From: UBA952 sp044361535
GTDB lineage: Bacteria; Bacteroidota; Bacteroidia; Flavobacteriales_D; Crocinitomicaceae
Reading direction: 5' to 3'
Assembly: GCA_044361535.1 (NCBI GenBank)
Contig: JBIKIQ010000002.1
Coordinates: 62,001-126,000 of the forward strand
Length of the DNA stretch: 64,000 bases
Position numbers and translations under genes: made by a program. Shown piece by piece: positions 43,714 through 53,537 of this stretch. Positions within the stretch are counted from its first letter, which is position 1. Each line of letters begins with the position of its first letter. The notes beneath the pieces are model-generated. The model was not told the DNA's origin. It did no database searches and saw only the letters and a program-made list of their open reading frames with translations.

Positions 43714-45056
43714 TGTCAATTGAACCAGGACATATCGCAATTTTGGGTGCCGGTGAAAGCGGTGTCGGAACGGCTATTTTAGCTCTAAAAATGGGTTGGA
43801 CTGTTTTTGTTTCGGACCGAGGTGAAATCAAACAAGATTTTAGAGATAAACTCAATGAAATCGCTGTCGAATGGGAGGAAGGTAAACACAATGAAGAGCG
43901 AATATTATCAGTAGATTTAGTGGTTAAATCACCAGGAATTCCGGATAAGGCACCTTTAATTGTTGCGCTGAAATCGAAGGGCGTTAAAATCATTTCTGAA
44001 ATTGAATTTGCAGGATATTATTGCAAAGCAAAAACGATTTGCATCACTGGTAGTAATGGGAAAACAACCACTACTCTTTGGGTTCATCATATTCTCAGGA
44101 AAGCAGGGTTTAATGTAGGTCTTGCTGGAAATATAGGTCAAAGTTTTGCCAAACAAGTTGCCGAAAATGATTTTGATTATTATGTATTGGAAATCAGTTC
44201 ATTTCAATTAGATGATATGTTTGATTTTCGAGCAGATATTGCCATACTGACCAATGTCACTCCAGATCATTTGGATAGATACAACTATGAAATGCAGAAT
44301 TATGTAGATTCCAAATTTAGAATTCTACAAAATCAAACAAGTGACAATTGGTTCATTTATAATCAAGATGATCCAATTATTTCAACAGAAATAGCGAAAA
44401 GAAACGTGTCCATGAAACTGGTTCCATTCAGTATAAAAGAGGAAGTAGCCTATGGAGGTTATGCAACAAATGAACAAATAATAATAAACATAAACAAACA
44501 ATTTAACATGTCAATTCATGAATTAGCTCTAAAGGGTAAGCACAATACCCAGAACGCTTTGGCTGCAAGTTTAGCATCCAGAATACTCGAAATCCGCAAG
44601 GATGTAGTGCGTGAGAGTTTACAAGACTTCACCAATGTGGAACACCGCTTGGAGTTTGTTGCAAAAGTAAACGGCATTGAGTTTATTAATGATTCAAAAG
44701 CGACTAATATTAACTCTACGTGGTTTGCACTGGAAAGCATGGACAAACCGGTAATTTGGGTTGTTGGAGGTGTTGATAAAGGAAATGATTACAGTGAGTT
44801 GATGGCCTTGGTAAAGGATAAGGTGAAGGCAATAATTTGTCTTGGGCTTGAAAATCAGAAAATAATCGAAGCTTTTCAAGGAACAGTTGAAACGATTGTA
44901 GAGGCGAAATCTGCTTCTGAAGCTGTTTCATTGGGATATCGTTTGGCAAAAAAGGAGGAAACTGTATTACTCTCTCCAGCATGTGCAAGTTTTGATCTTT
45001 TTGAGAACTACGAGGATCGTGGTAACCAATTTAAACAAGCAGTTCGTTCCTTATAA
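43713..45056 (+). CDS. murD: UDP-MurNAc-L-alanine:D-glutamate ligase MurD
   Basis: The start at ATG 43713 overlaps the mraY stop; an upstream in-frame ATG would read into mraY out of register. This 447-residue Mur ligase has an N-terminal Rossmann motif ILGAGESGVGTAIL, ATP loop ITGSNGKTTTTLW, TNVTPDHLDRY, INDSKATN and the C-terminal SPACASFDLFENYEDRGNQF, typical of MurD. It is followed after 17 bases by an unknown 155-residue gene. Confidence 0.96.
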   Translation: MSIEPGHIAILGAGESGVGTAILALKMGWTVFVSDRGEIKQDFRDKLNEIAVEWEEGKHNEERILSVDLVVKSPGIPDKAPLIVALKSKGVKIISEIEFAGYYCKAKTICITGSNGKTTTTLWVHHILRKAGFNVGLAGNIGQSFAKQVAENDFDYYVLEISSFQLDDMFDFRADIAILTNVTPDHLDRYNYEMQNYVDSKFRILQNQTSDNWFIYNQDDPIISTEIAKRNVSMKLVPFSIKEEVAYGGYATNEQIIININKQFNMSIHELALKGKHNTQNALAASLASRILEIRKDVVRESLQDFTNVEHRLEFVAKVNGIEFINDSKATNINSTWFALESMDKPVIWVVGGVDKGNDYSELMALVKDKVKAIICLGLENQKIIEAFQGTVETIVEAKSASEAVSLGYRLAKKEETVLLSPACASFDLFENYEDRGNQFKQAVRSL

Positions 45057-45073
45057 TCTAATTTAGTCTTAAC

Positions 45074-45541
45074 ATGAGTGAAAAAGAAATAGCTCTAATT
45101 GAAAACTCCATTCTTCAAGCAAGAAAGGAAGGTTTGCTTAAAGCAGGTGATTCTTCTATGCAATCTCATGGAAAGTTATGGGGAATGGATGTCTTTTCAT
45201 GGCTAAATCCTAAACCAGCAGTCTTGTCTGCTACAATGGATTCTTTTCCGTTTCCAATTTTTTGGATTTCTTCTTTCCCCGAAAGAAATGAAGTAATGGA
45301 TTTAAATATTGCTTTAACAAATAAAATTCATTTTTCACTCATTCTAGATGATGACACTACGGTTGATGCGAAATCGAGTGGAGTTGAAATTGCAAGTGTT
45401 TCTAATTTAAATGAAGCTTTTGATCGAATCAGAGGTTTAAAAATTAAACCATCTATTCTTCTTTTTACCTATTCTAAATCGGATTGGGAATACCAAAAAA
45501 AACGTTTTAATGATTATTTGTCAATGGCTCAAGTGAAATGA
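45074..45541 (+). CDS. Unknown protein between murD and ftsW
   Basis: This 155-residue soluble protein has no recognised family. N-terminal residues 1-35 are helical (KEIALIENSILQARKEGLLKA). The rest alternates strands and helices. Its last 60 residues (NLNEAFDRIRGLKIKPSILLFTYSKSDWEYQKKRF) line up loosely with the end of MurD next door (ASEAVSLGYRLAKKEETVLLS, then ASFDLFENYEDRGNQF), so it may derive from a Mur ligase C-terminal domain without ATP loop. It overlaps ftsW by 4 bases (ATGA), so it is translated with the division genes. A scaffold or regulator role is only conjecture. Confidence 0.75.
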   Translation: MSEKEIALIENSILQARKEGLLKAGDSSMQSHGKLWGMDVFSWLNPKPAVLSATMDSFPFPIFWISSFPERNEVMDLNIALTNKIHFSLILDDDTTVDAKSSGVEIASVSNLNEAFDRIRGLKIKPSILLFTYSKSDWEYQKKRFNDYLSMAQVK

Positions 45542-46710
45542 AAGAATACCTAAAATATCTTAAAGGTGACCCTGTGATTTGGCTGGTGTCTTTGATATTA
45601 CTCTCGTTTTCGTTGGTTACGGTGTATAGTTTTGTGCCTATACTCGTTAAGATGGAAGGAGGATCACCCATCCAATATTTATACAAGCATTTTTTCTATG
45701 TGTTAATTGGTTTTTTTGCAATGTATTGGATTCATAAACGCGACTCTAAATACATTTCTCAATTGGCTAAATTCAGTTTTTTCTTAGCCATCGGACTTCT
45801 TGTTTATACCTTATTGTTTGGTTCAAAAATAAACGATGCTGGGCGGTGGATTAAAATTCCTTTTATAGGGCTTACCTTTCAATCTTCAGATTTTGCCAAA
45901 GTTGCTATTATTGTTTACTTGTCGCGACTGTTAGTCAAGTACGAAGATGATTTGAATAGTTGGCGAGATGGTATACTGCATATATTTTGGCCTGTTGCTT
46001 TAATTTGTGTATTGATTGTCAAAGATAATTTTTCAACAGCTGCACTGCTTTTTGCAATTTGCATGACGATCATGTTTATTGGTAAAGTACCTATTAAAAA
46101 ACTTGGAATTATAGTTGCTGGAATTGTGCTTCTTGGCATTATGGCTGTGGGTTTGCACAAGGCGGCACCTGGGTTAAATTTACTTCCTCGTTATCAAACC
46201 TGGGAGAATAGAATTTTTAACAAATTAGAGGATGATAAAGATATTCTTTCAAATGCTCAAGCGTTGAATGCACGCTTAGCCATAAACAATGGATCTTTTT
46301 TCGGACAAGGAGTTGGAGATGGCAAGTTGAAAGAATATATTCCGGAGGCCTATGCTGATTTTTATTATGCCAGTTTTGTGGAAGAGTTTGGGGTTGTATG
46401 GGCTGTTGTACTTGTCATTGCCTATTTAATTCTTCTCCATCGTATAATACGGGTTGCGCTAAATGCAGAAAAGCTATTTGAAACCTATCTCTGTTTAGGC
46501 ATAGGCATTTTATTGCTTACTCAAGCATCTGTAAATATGTTGGTTTGCACAGGAGTTTTTCCTGTTACAGGACAAAATATGCCACTTTTAGCAATGGGTG
46601 GTTCTGCTTTGATTATGGCTTGTGTTTCAATAGGCATAGTGCAATCTATTGCATACAATCAACAAAAAAAATCAAAATCTAAAACTGTTAATTCATTTGA
46701 AGAGTTATGA
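45538..46710 (+). CDS. ftsW: Septal peptidoglycan polymerase FtsW (SEDS)
   Basis: This 390-residue SEDS-family membrane protein polymerises glycan strands together with FtsI. About ten hydrophobic segments are visible. It has GRWIKIPFIGLTFQSSDFAKVAIIVYLSRLL, the extracellular NNGSFFGQGVGDGKLKEYIPEAYADFYYASFVEEFG and the C-terminal NMLVCTGVFPVTGQNMPLLAMGGSAL, all SEDS hallmarks. Position within the dcw cluster supports FtsW rather than RodA. It is coupled to both neighbours by ATGA overlaps. Confidence 0.94.
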   Translation: MKEYLKYLKGDPVIWLVSLILLSFSLVTVYSFVPILVKMEGGSPIQYLYKHFFYVLIGFFAMYWIHKRDSKYISQLAKFSFFLAIGLLVYTLLFGSKINDAGRWIKIPFIGLTFQSSDFAKVAIIVYLSRLLVKYEDDLNSWRDGILHIFWPVALICVLIVKDNFSTAALLFAICMTIMFIGKVPIKKLGIIVAGIVLLGIMAVGLHKAAPGLNLLPRYQTWENRIFNKLEDDKDILSNAQALNARLAINNGSFFGQGVGDGKLKEYIPEAYADFYYASFVEEFGVVWAVVLVIAYLILLHRIIRVALNAEKLFETYLCLGIGILLLTQASVNMLVCTGVFPVTGQNMPLLAMGGSALIMACVSIGIVQSIAYNQQKKSKSKTVNSFEEL

Positions 46711-47819
46711 AGCTTGAGCGTGTAATTATTTCCGGTGGTGGAACGGGTGGTCATATTTTTCCAGCAATAGCTATCGCCGATGAAATTAAAAGAAGGTTTC
46801 CTACTTGCCATATTTTATTTGTAGGTGCAGAGGGTAAAATGGAAATGGAGCGAGTTCCTCGAGCTGGCTATAAGATCAAAGCATTGCCCATACAAGGATT
46901 TCAGCGAAAATTTACATTGAGCAATTTAAAACTCCCCTTTAAAATTATTTACAGCCTTCTTAAAGCAAGAAAAATCATCAAGAACTTTAAGCCTCAACTC
47001 GTTATAGGCGTCGGTGGGTATGCAAGTGGTCCCACGTTGAAAATGGCAAATTTATTAGGAGTCCCAACTCTAATTCAAGAGCAAAACTCATATCCTGGAA
47101 AGACAAATAAACTACTCGCTAGCAAAGCCAAAGCAATTTGTACGGCATATCCCAATATGGAACGTTTTTTTCCGAAAGATCTCATTCATTATACCGGTAA
47201 TCCAGTCCGAGCAGAAATGGTGGATATTATTGGCAAAAGGGAAAAGGCAATCGAACATTTTAAATTGGATGCAGACAAACCAACTATTCTCGTTATTGGT
47301 GGATCCCTTGGTGCGAAAACATTAAATAAGGCAATTAAGCACGGTATGGAAAAACTGCATGAGGCCAATGTTCAAGTTCTTTGGCAATGTGGAAGATTAT
47401 ATCATTCTGATATGGCTATTTCAGTTGACAGAAGGAAATTATCCTCCATTCATTTGCATCAGTTTATTGATAAAATGGATTTAGCTTATGCATGTGCTGA
47501 TGTTGTGATTTCAAGAGCTGGTGCAATTTCAGTTTCAGAATTATCATTGGTTGGTAAGCCAACAATTTTAGTTCCCTCCCCCAATGTTGCCGAAGACCAT
47601 CAAACAAAAAATGCTATGACTTTGGTGAATGAGTCTGCAGCTATTTTAGTTGAAGACCAATCTGCACGTTCAAAATTAGTAAATGAAGCTTTGCAATTAT
47701 TGGAAAATGTTTCCTTGAAACAGGAACTGGGTAAGAATATATTAACTTTTGGTAAAAAGCAAGCAGCCGAACAAATTGTAGATGTTTGTATTTCCATTGC
47801 AAAGAAAAAATGGAAGTAA
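46707..47819 (+). CDS. murG: Lipid II synthase MurG
   Basis: This 370-residue GT-B enzyme transfers GlcNAc from UDP-GlcNAc to lipid I. Motifs are ISGGGTGGHIFPAIAIADE, GVGGYASGPTLKMA, IQEQNSYPGKTNKLL, IGGSLGAKTLN and ISRAGAISVSELSLVGKPTILVPSPN. Length is normal. It starts at ATGA overlapping ftsW and overlaps murC at its end. Confidence 0.97.
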   Translation: MKLERVIISGGGTGGHIFPAIAIADEIKRRFPTCHILFVGAEGKMEMERVPRAGYKIKALPIQGFQRKFTLSNLKLPFKIIYSLLKARKIIKNFKPQLVIGVGGYASGPTLKMANLLGVPTLIQEQNSYPGKTNKLLASKAKAICTAYPNMERFFPKDLIHYTGNPVRAEMVDIIGKREKAIEHFKLDADKPTILVIGGSLGAKTLNKAIKHGMEKLHEANVQVLWQCGRLYHSDMAISVDRRKLSSIHLHQFIDKMDLAYACADVVISRAGAISVSELSLVGKPTILVPSPNVAEDHQTKNAMTLVNESAAILVEDQSARSKLVNEALQLLENVSLKQELGKNILTFGKKQAAEQIVDVCISIAKKKWK

Positions 47820-49210
47820 ATAAACCCACAACCATTCAATTAACTGATTTTCAGAATATTTATTTTCTGGGTATTGGTGGTATTGGTATGTCGGCACTGG
47901 CACGTTACTTCAAATCAACAGGATATTCCGTTGGAGGGTATGACAAAACACCGTCTCCTTTAACTGATCAATTGATTCAAGAGGGTTGCGAAATTCATTT
48001 TACGGATTTAGGTGAAGATATTCCGCTAAAGTTTAATCGTAAATCAACTACTTTGGTTGTTTTAACGCCAGCAATTCCAGTTGATCATTCCGAATGGAAG
48101 TATTTTAAAGAAACTGGTTTTACTATTCTTAAGCGTTCTGAAGTACTAGGTTTAATTACGCAAAAGTTAAAAGGATTATGCGTGGCAGGTACTCATGGAA
48201 AAACAACAACAAGTACGATGTTGGCGCATATTTTAAATACAAGTTCTTGGAAGTGTAATGCTTTTTTAGGAGGAATCTCTACAAATTTTAAATCTAATTT
48301 ACTGATTGATGAATCTAGCCCTTTTGCTGTAATTGAAGCAGATGAGTTTGATAGATCATTTTTGAGACTTTCTCCATTTTCTTCCATAATAACTTCCGCC
48401 GATCCGGACCATTTAGATATTTACGGAAGTGCTTCTCAATTTCAAGAAGGTTTTCAATTGTATGCTGAGAAAATTAGCAAAGACGGTTTTCTAATTGTTA
48501 AGGAAGGTCTACCATTCAAGTCGCCAGCAAAAAGAATTACCTATTCTGTTTCGAGCAGTACTGCTAATTTCTATGCTCAAAATTTGAGAATTGAGGGGGA
48601 CCAATTTTTTATGGATGTTTATTACTTGTCTGAGGTGTGGGAAAATATTGAATTAGGTGTTCCTGGAATACATAATGCTGAAAATGCACTGGCTTGTATT
48701 GCATTACTTGTTTCAATGGGAATGGATGAGGTTCAAATTCGAAGAGGCTTGCAATCTTTTCAGGGAGTGAAGAGAAGGTTTGAATATATTGTTCGAGATA
48801 AAAGATTTGTATTTGTTGATGATTATGCACATCACCCAAAGGAAATAAAGGCATTGATAGATTCAATTCGGTTAATGTATCCGTCAAAAAAAGTTACTGG
48901 CATTTTTCAACCGCATCTTTTTTCACGAACCAATGATTTTATGGAAGATTTTGCCGTGGAATTAGGAAAATTAGATGAAGTAGTTTTGTTGCCTATTTAT
49001 CCTGCTCGTGAACTTCCGATGGAAGGAGTCACATCAGATGTGCTTTTGGAAAAAATTGAAAACAGCAATAAAAAACTATTGCAGCCGCAGGATGTGATTG
49101 ACTCGTTTTCAGTTGATAATTGTAATGTTTTATTAACGATTGGAGCGGGGGATATTGACCGAATCGTGGATAAACTTAAACTTAAAATTGAAGCTCAATT
49201 ACAGGTATGA
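47810..49210 (+). CDS. murC: UDP-MurNAc:L-alanine ligase MurC
   Basis: The start at ATG 47810 overlaps the murG stop by 10 bases; an in-frame ATG eight codons earlier is less likely. This 466-residue first Mur ligase has IYFLGIGGIGMSALARYF, ATP loop VAGTHGKTTTSTML, EADEFDRSFLRL, SADPDHLDIYGS, FVDDYAHHPKEIKALI and HLFSRTNDF. It makes UDP-MurNAc-L-Ala in the cytoplasm. The C-terminal end is coupled to ftsQ. Confidence 0.96.
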   Translation: MEVNKPTTIQLTDFQNIYFLGIGGIGMSALARYFKSTGYSVGGYDKTPSPLTDQLIQEGCEIHFTDLGEDIPLKFNRKSTTLVVLTPAIPVDHSEWKYFKETGFTILKRSEVLGLITQKLKGLCVAGTHGKTTTSTMLAHILNTSSWKCNAFLGGISTNFKSNLLIDESSPFAVIEADEFDRSFLRLSPFSSIITSADPDHLDIYGSASQFQEGFQLYAEKISKDGFLIVKEGLPFKSPAKRITYSVSSSTANFYAQNLRIEGDQFFMDVYYLSEVWENIELGVPGIHNAENALACIALLVSMGMDEVQIRRGLQSFQGVKRRFEYIVRDKRFVFVDDYAHHPKEIKALIDSIRLMYPSKKVTGIFQPHLFSRTNDFMEDFAVELGKLDEVVLLPIYPARELPMEGVTSDVLLEKIENSNKKLLQPQDVIDSFSVDNCNVLLTIGAGDIDRIVDKLKLKIEAQLQV

Positions 49211-50007
49211 AAAAATGGCTAAAAATAGGTGGTATTGTCCTTTTTCTAAGTGGGATGAGTGTGCTTATTTTCTTTGTTAGGCAAGAGGAAAGGCAGCAAA
49301 TTTTGGCTAAACCAGAGATTTTTATCCAAGTGCAAGGGGAAAGCGCTTTTCTGACTAAAAATGAACTTTTAACAAGGCTTGAAAGGGGAGGTTTGTTGCC
49401 GAAAGGTTTGATGACAAAAGATCTTGATCCAAATAAGGTAGAAAAGTTCATCCTGAAAATGTCGGAAGTTAAATCTGTTAAGGTTTATAAAAACATTGGA
49501 AAAGAATGGAGTATAGATGTTGTTTTGAGAATTCCAATTGCTCGCATTTTTAACTCGTTTAATGAAACGTATTATCTTGATGCTGAAGGGTATAAAATCG
49601 GAACGTCAAATTTTCATACGGCCCGAGTACTTGTTTTTAATGGCAATATTCAAGACCGATTAAATCAAGAAAATGTAACTCAAATTATTAACAATAACCA
49701 CTTGAAAAGTATTCGAAAATTAGATGATATGTATCGAATTTCGAATTATGTTTGTAAAGATCCCTTGTTCCAATCATTGATAGGTCAAGTGTTTGTAAAT
49801 GAGCAAAGTGAGTTTGTATTTGTACCATTGATTGGAGATCAAATCATTGAATTTGGGACTGCAAATTCTGATGAAGAGGTTCAAGAGAAGTTCAGTAAAC
49901 TTAAAGTGTTTTATGAACAGGCAATGCCATTTGAGGGATGGAATAAATACAGTGTGATTACAATTAAGTACAACGGACAAATAGTCTGCAAGAAAAAGAA
50001 GATATGA
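49207..50007 (+). CDS. ftsQ: Cell division protein FtsQ
   Basis: This 266-residue bitopic protein has a short basic N-terminus, one membrane helix (about 5-22, IGGIVLFLSGMSVLIFF) and a periplasmic part with a POTRA-like region followed by the beta domain (SEVKSVKVYKNIGKEWSIDVVLRIPIARIFN). It recruits FtsL/B-type partners and FtsWI to the septum. Sequence conservation is low, but topology and location between murC and ftsA fit. ATGA overlaps occur on both sides. Confidence 0.88.
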   Translation: MKKWLKIGGIVLFLSGMSVLIFFVRQEERQQILAKPEIFIQVQGESAFLTKNELLTRLERGGLLPKGLMTKDLDPNKVEKFILKMSEVKSVKVYKNIGKEWSIDVVLRIPIARIFNSFNETYYLDAEGYKIGTSNFHTARVLVFNGNIQDRLNQENVTQIINNNHLKSIRKLDDMYRISNYVCKDPLFQSLIGQVFVNEQSEFVFVPLIGDQIIEFGTANSDEEVQEKFSKLKVFYEQAMPFEGWNKYSVITIKYNGQIVCKKKKI

Positions 50008-51326
50008 AGAATTCAGTAGTTGTTGGGTTAGATATTGGAACAACCAAAATTGCATGTTTTGTTGGGACACAAAACGAACATGGAAAGATTGAAATTATTT
50101 CTATGGGGAAAAGCGAATCTCTAGGAGTAGTTAGAGGCGATGTTCGTAATATTGATCGAACGGTTGAGTCCATCATGTCGGCGGTTGCTGAAGCACAAGC
50201 AAGGGTTCCTGGCCAATTAAATATTCGTTCAGTATATGTAGGGATTGCTGGCCAACACATTAAAAGTATACAGCACAGTGGATTGATTACAAGAAAAGAT
50301 GCCGAGGCGTTAATTCGTCAAATTGATATTGATTCCTTAATTGATGACATGTACAAGTTAGTGATGAAGCCGGGAGAGGAAATTATTTCGGTTTTTCCTC
50401 AAGAATACATTATTGACAATGATCCCGGGTACAAAGATCCAATTGGAATGTCGGGAACAAGATTAGAATCTAATTGCCATATAATTACAGGTAATGTTAC
50501 TGCAGTTCGAAACATAAAAAAATGTGTTGAGATGGCAAATTTGGAAGTTAAAGAGATTATTCTTGAGCCAATTGCATCCTCACATGCCGTTTTAAGTGAA
50601 GAGGAGAAAGAAGCGGGCGTTGTGTTAGTTGATATTGGCGGAGGAACAACGGATGTAGCGATATTTTATGAAGGGATATTAAGGCATACAGCTGTTATTC
50701 CTTTTGGTGGTAATATTATTACAGATGACATTAAGCAGGGTTGTAATATAATGCGCAAATACGCAGAGAAATTGAAGGTTAAATTTGGTTCAGCTTCTCC
50801 CATGGAAAGTCAGCAAAATGAAATTGTTGGTATACCTGGTGTGCGAGGAAGTTCACAAAAGAAAATCATTTCGGTTCGCATGTTAGCATCAATTATTGAA
50901 GCTCGTATGTCTGAAATTATTGAATTCGTGAATTATGAAATTGTTAATTCAGGATATGAGAGTAAAATGGGAGCTGGAATTGTACTTACAGGCGGAGGTT
51001 CTCAACTAAAGCATTTACCTCAACTAGTTATGTTAAGAACTGGTTTGGATGCACGAATTGGTTTACCAACTGAACATTTAGCTAATACCAACAAGCAGTT
51101 AGAACATTTGGCTAGTCCAACCTATGCAACGGGTATCGGTTTGGTTCTTAACGGTTTTCAGAGTAAGGCAAAAACGGTTGGTCCTGTTAACACAAACGAA
51201 GAAGAATCAGCAGATAAAACAAAAAAACCAAAAGTGAATCCTGGTAGTCCGAGAGAGAATTTTTTCTCTAAAATGTTTACGAAATTAGGGGAAAAGGTGC
51301 CGGATTTTTTCAAGGATGAAGATTAA
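50004..51326 (+). CDS. ftsA: Cell division actin-like protein FtsA
   Basis: This 440-residue actin-fold ATPase tethers FtsZ to the membrane. It has phosphate-1 VGLDIGTTKIACFVG, the SHS2/1C insert, phosphate-2 VVLVDIGGGTTDVAIF and the adenosine motif IVLTGGGSQLKHL. The C-terminus (ENFFSKMFTKLGEKVPDFFKDED) is an amphipathic membrane-targeting helix. It is the last gene of the tightly overlapped block; ftsZ follows after 37 bases. Confidence 0.96.
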   Translation: MKNSVVVGLDIGTTKIACFVGTQNEHGKIEIISMGKSESLGVVRGDVRNIDRTVESIMSAVAEAQARVPGQLNIRSVYVGIAGQHIKSIQHSGLITRKDAEALIRQIDIDSLIDDMYKLVMKPGEEIISVFPQEYIIDNDPGYKDPIGMSGTRLESNCHIITGNVTAVRNIKKCVEMANLEVKEIILEPIASSHAVLSEEEKEAGVVLVDIGGGTTDVAIFYEGILRHTAVIPFGGNIITDDIKQGCNIMRKYAEKLKVKFGSASPMESQQNEIVGIPGVRGSSQKKIISVRMLASIIEARMSEIIEFVNYEIVNSGYESKMGAGIVLTGGGSQLKHLPQLVMLRTGLDARIGLPTEHLANTNKQLEHLASPTYATGIGLVLNGFQSKAKTVGPVNTNEEESADKTKKPKVNPGSPRENFFSKMFTKLGEKVPDFFKDED

Positions 51327-51363
51327 AAAACAAAGAATATAAATACCAACTAAATAAGATATT

Positions 51364-53064
51364 ATGGAATTTGATTTACCAAAAGAAAACAACTCAATCA
51401 TCAAGGTAATTGGTGTAGGTGGTGGCGGAAGCAATGCAGTTAATCACATGTATAACATGGGAATCATTGGAGTAGATTTTATCGTTTGTAATACAGATCG
51501 TCAAGCGTTGGATGTATCTCCTGTTCCCTTAAAAATTCAATTAGGGCCGTCGTTAACAGAAGGAAGAGGCGCTGGAGCACTGCCAGAAGTAGGTATGAAT
51601 GCTGCCAATGAAAATATAGAAGAAATCCGTGAGTTGCTAAGCAAAGGAACTAAAATGGTTTTTGTTACTGCCGGATTAGGTGGTGGAACTGGAACAGGTG
51701 CAGCTCCTGTAATTGCTCAAGTCGCTAAAGATCTTGGTATTCTTACTGTTGGTATAGTTACAGTACCTTTTAATTTTGAAGGTAAAAAACGACGTCAGCA
51801 AGCTGAAGATGGTCTAGAAAAGATGCGTCAAAACGTAGATACGCTTCTAGTAATAAATAACGAGCGTTTATACCAAATCAGTAAAAATTGTACAATTTCT
51901 CAGGCATTTGGAATGGCTGATGATATCTTAACAGTTGCTGCAAAAGGAATCGCTGAATTAATTTCAGTTACTGGTTACATCAATGTTGATTTCAATGATG
52001 TTAATACGGTAATGCGAAATAGTGGTCACGCAATCATGGGAAGTGCGCATGCTTCAGGCGAAGATCGTGCATTGAATGCCATTAAATCTGCTTTGAACTC
52101 TCCTTTGTTGAATGATAATAATATCAATGGAGCACGTTATGTTTTATTGAACATTACTTATGGAAGTTCAGAATTGACAATGGATGAGATTAATATTATC
52201 ACAGATTACATTCAAAACGAGGCTGGAACAAATGCTGAAGTTATTTGGGGTCATGGCTTAGATAATTCACTTGGTGAAAATTTAAACATCACATTGATTG
52301 CGACAGGTTTCTCCGTTGCTTCAACTCCTGTGCATGGTCTTGAGAAACCCTTGGAAGCAAAAATGATTGATTTGGAGGAAGATTCAAAAGTAGAAATAAG
52401 TTCTCCACTTTCTAATCCGGTATCTTCATTCTCATCGAATAATGTATCATCGCTATCTTCATTTAGCGAACCTGTTTCAGCACCAGTTCAGAATTATACA
52501 CCGGTAGAATCAGTAATATCTGTAACACCAGAAATTGAAATTAATGAATCTACCGTAATTCATGAGTTGAATGATGTAAGTGAAGAAATTTCACCGGTTT
52601 TAAATGAAACGGAAAGCGAGGTGAATTTTGAGAAAAATGAAACCTATGAAAGTAAAAAAGAAGTTGAATTTGATTGGGAAGTAACTTCTGTTTCACAAGA
52701 CGAATCATCACCATTTGTAGCTGAAACGTCAGTTGAATCTTCACAAGCTCCGGTAATTCAATACGAATTAGAGGATGAAACAGATTTTGTAGCACCAGCT
52801 CCAAGGTCAGCAATGAGTCCTGAGGAACATCAAATGAAGTCTCAAGAGAGAGTTAATAGAATTAAAGAATATACAGCTAAATTGAAGATGGCTGATGGCA
52901 TTACTGCTTTTGAAACGGAGCCAGCATATGTGCGTCGCAATATTCAATTGTCCGATGAAAGTGCATCTACTGAGAAACAAGTTAGTAAATTTGGTTTATC
53001 AGATGATTCAGATGGAAATACACGTTTGAGAGGCAATAGCTTTTTACATGATAATGTAGATTAA
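51364..53064 (+). CDS. ftsZ: Cell division tubulin-like GTPase FtsZ
   Basis: This 566-residue protein forms the Z ring. The GTPase core (about 1-325) has GVGGGGSNAVNHM, the tubulin signature VTAGLGGGTGTGAAPVIAQ (about 106) and NFEGKKRRQQAEDGL. A long, low-complexity linker of about 170 residues, rich in Ser, Val and Glu, follows; E. coli FtsZ totals only 383 residues. The C-terminal peptide EPAYVRRNIQLSD and the terminal NSFLHDNVD are typical of Bacteroidota FtsZ. yqeY starts right after the stop. Confidence 0.97.
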   Translation: MEFDLPKENNSIIKVIGVGGGGSNAVNHMYNMGIIGVDFIVCNTDRQALDVSPVPLKIQLGPSLTEGRGAGALPEVGMNAANENIEEIRELLSKGTKMVFVTAGLGGGTGTGAAPVIAQVAKDLGILTVGIVTVPFNFEGKKRRQQAEDGLEKMRQNVDTLLVINNERLYQISKNCTISQAFGMADDILTVAAKGIAELISVTGYINVDFNDVNTVMRNSGHAIMGSAHASGEDRALNAIKSALNSPLLNDNNINGARYVLLNITYGSSELTMDEINIITDYIQNEAGTNAEVIWGHGLDNSLGENLNITLIATGFSVASTPVHGLEKPLEAKMIDLEEDSKVEISSPLSNPVSSFSSNNVSSLSSFSEPVSAPVQNYTPVESVISVTPEIEINESTVIHELNDVSEEISPVLNETESEVNFEKNETYESKKEVEFDWEVTSVSQDESSPFVAETSVESSQAPVIQYELEDETDFVAPAPRSAMSPEEHQMKSQERVNRIKEYTAKLKMADGITAFETEPAYVRRNIQLSDESASTEKQVSKFGLSDDSDGNTRLRGNSFLHDNVD

Positions 53065-53065
53065 T

Positions 53066-53515
53066 ATGACATTTACAGAGAAAATTAATAATGATATCAA
53101 ACAAGCAATGCTGGCTAAGGATAAAGATCGCTTAGCTGCCTTGCGTGATATAAAGGCAAAATTATTACTAGAAGCTACCTCAGGAGGTGGATCTGAGGTT
53201 TCTGAAGACGTTGCAATGAAAATTTGTTTGAAGTTGCATAAACAACGCGTTGAAACCTACGATTTATACATCGCTCAAGGTCGTGAAGATTTAGCTGCAG
53301 ATGAGCTTTTTCAAGCAAAAGTTATTGAAGGCTATTTGCCAAAAATGTTGAGTGAAGAGGAGATTCTTAGTGAGGTAAAAAGTGCAATTCAAGTATCAGG
53401 TGCATCATCACCGCAAGAAATGGGGAAGGTTATGGGATTACTTACTTCCAAACTTGCTGGAAAAGCCGATGGAAAAATCATTTCTATGTTGGTGAAACAA
53501 GAATTGAGCAAATAA
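53066..53515 (+). CDS. GatB/YqeY domain protein
   Basis: This 149-residue helical protein is of the YqeY family, related to the C-terminal tRNA-binding tail domain of GatB. It has TEKINNDIKQAMLAKDKDRLAALRDIKAKL, VIEGYLPKMLSEEEI, PQEMGKVMGLLTSKLAGKADGKIISMLVKQ. The molecular role is not settled. It lies 1 base after ftsZ and before the strong terminator, so it closes the dcw operon, an arrangement common in Bacteroidota. Confidence 0.9.
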   Translation: MTFTEKINNDIKQAMLAKDKDRLAALRDIKAKLLLEATSGGGSEVSEDVAMKICLKLHKQRVETYDLYIAQGREDLAADELFQAKVIEGYLPKMLSEEEILSEVKSAIQVSGASSPQEMGKVMGLLTSKLAGKADGKIISMLVKQELSK

Positions 53516-53537
53516 TAGTTGATTGGTATTAGAAATG

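Noticed and set aside
43688..43993. Minus-strand 101-codon frame over the start of murD
   Set aside because: It is the complement of well-conserved murD sequence; its Ser/Pro/Lys-rich translation has no homology signal.
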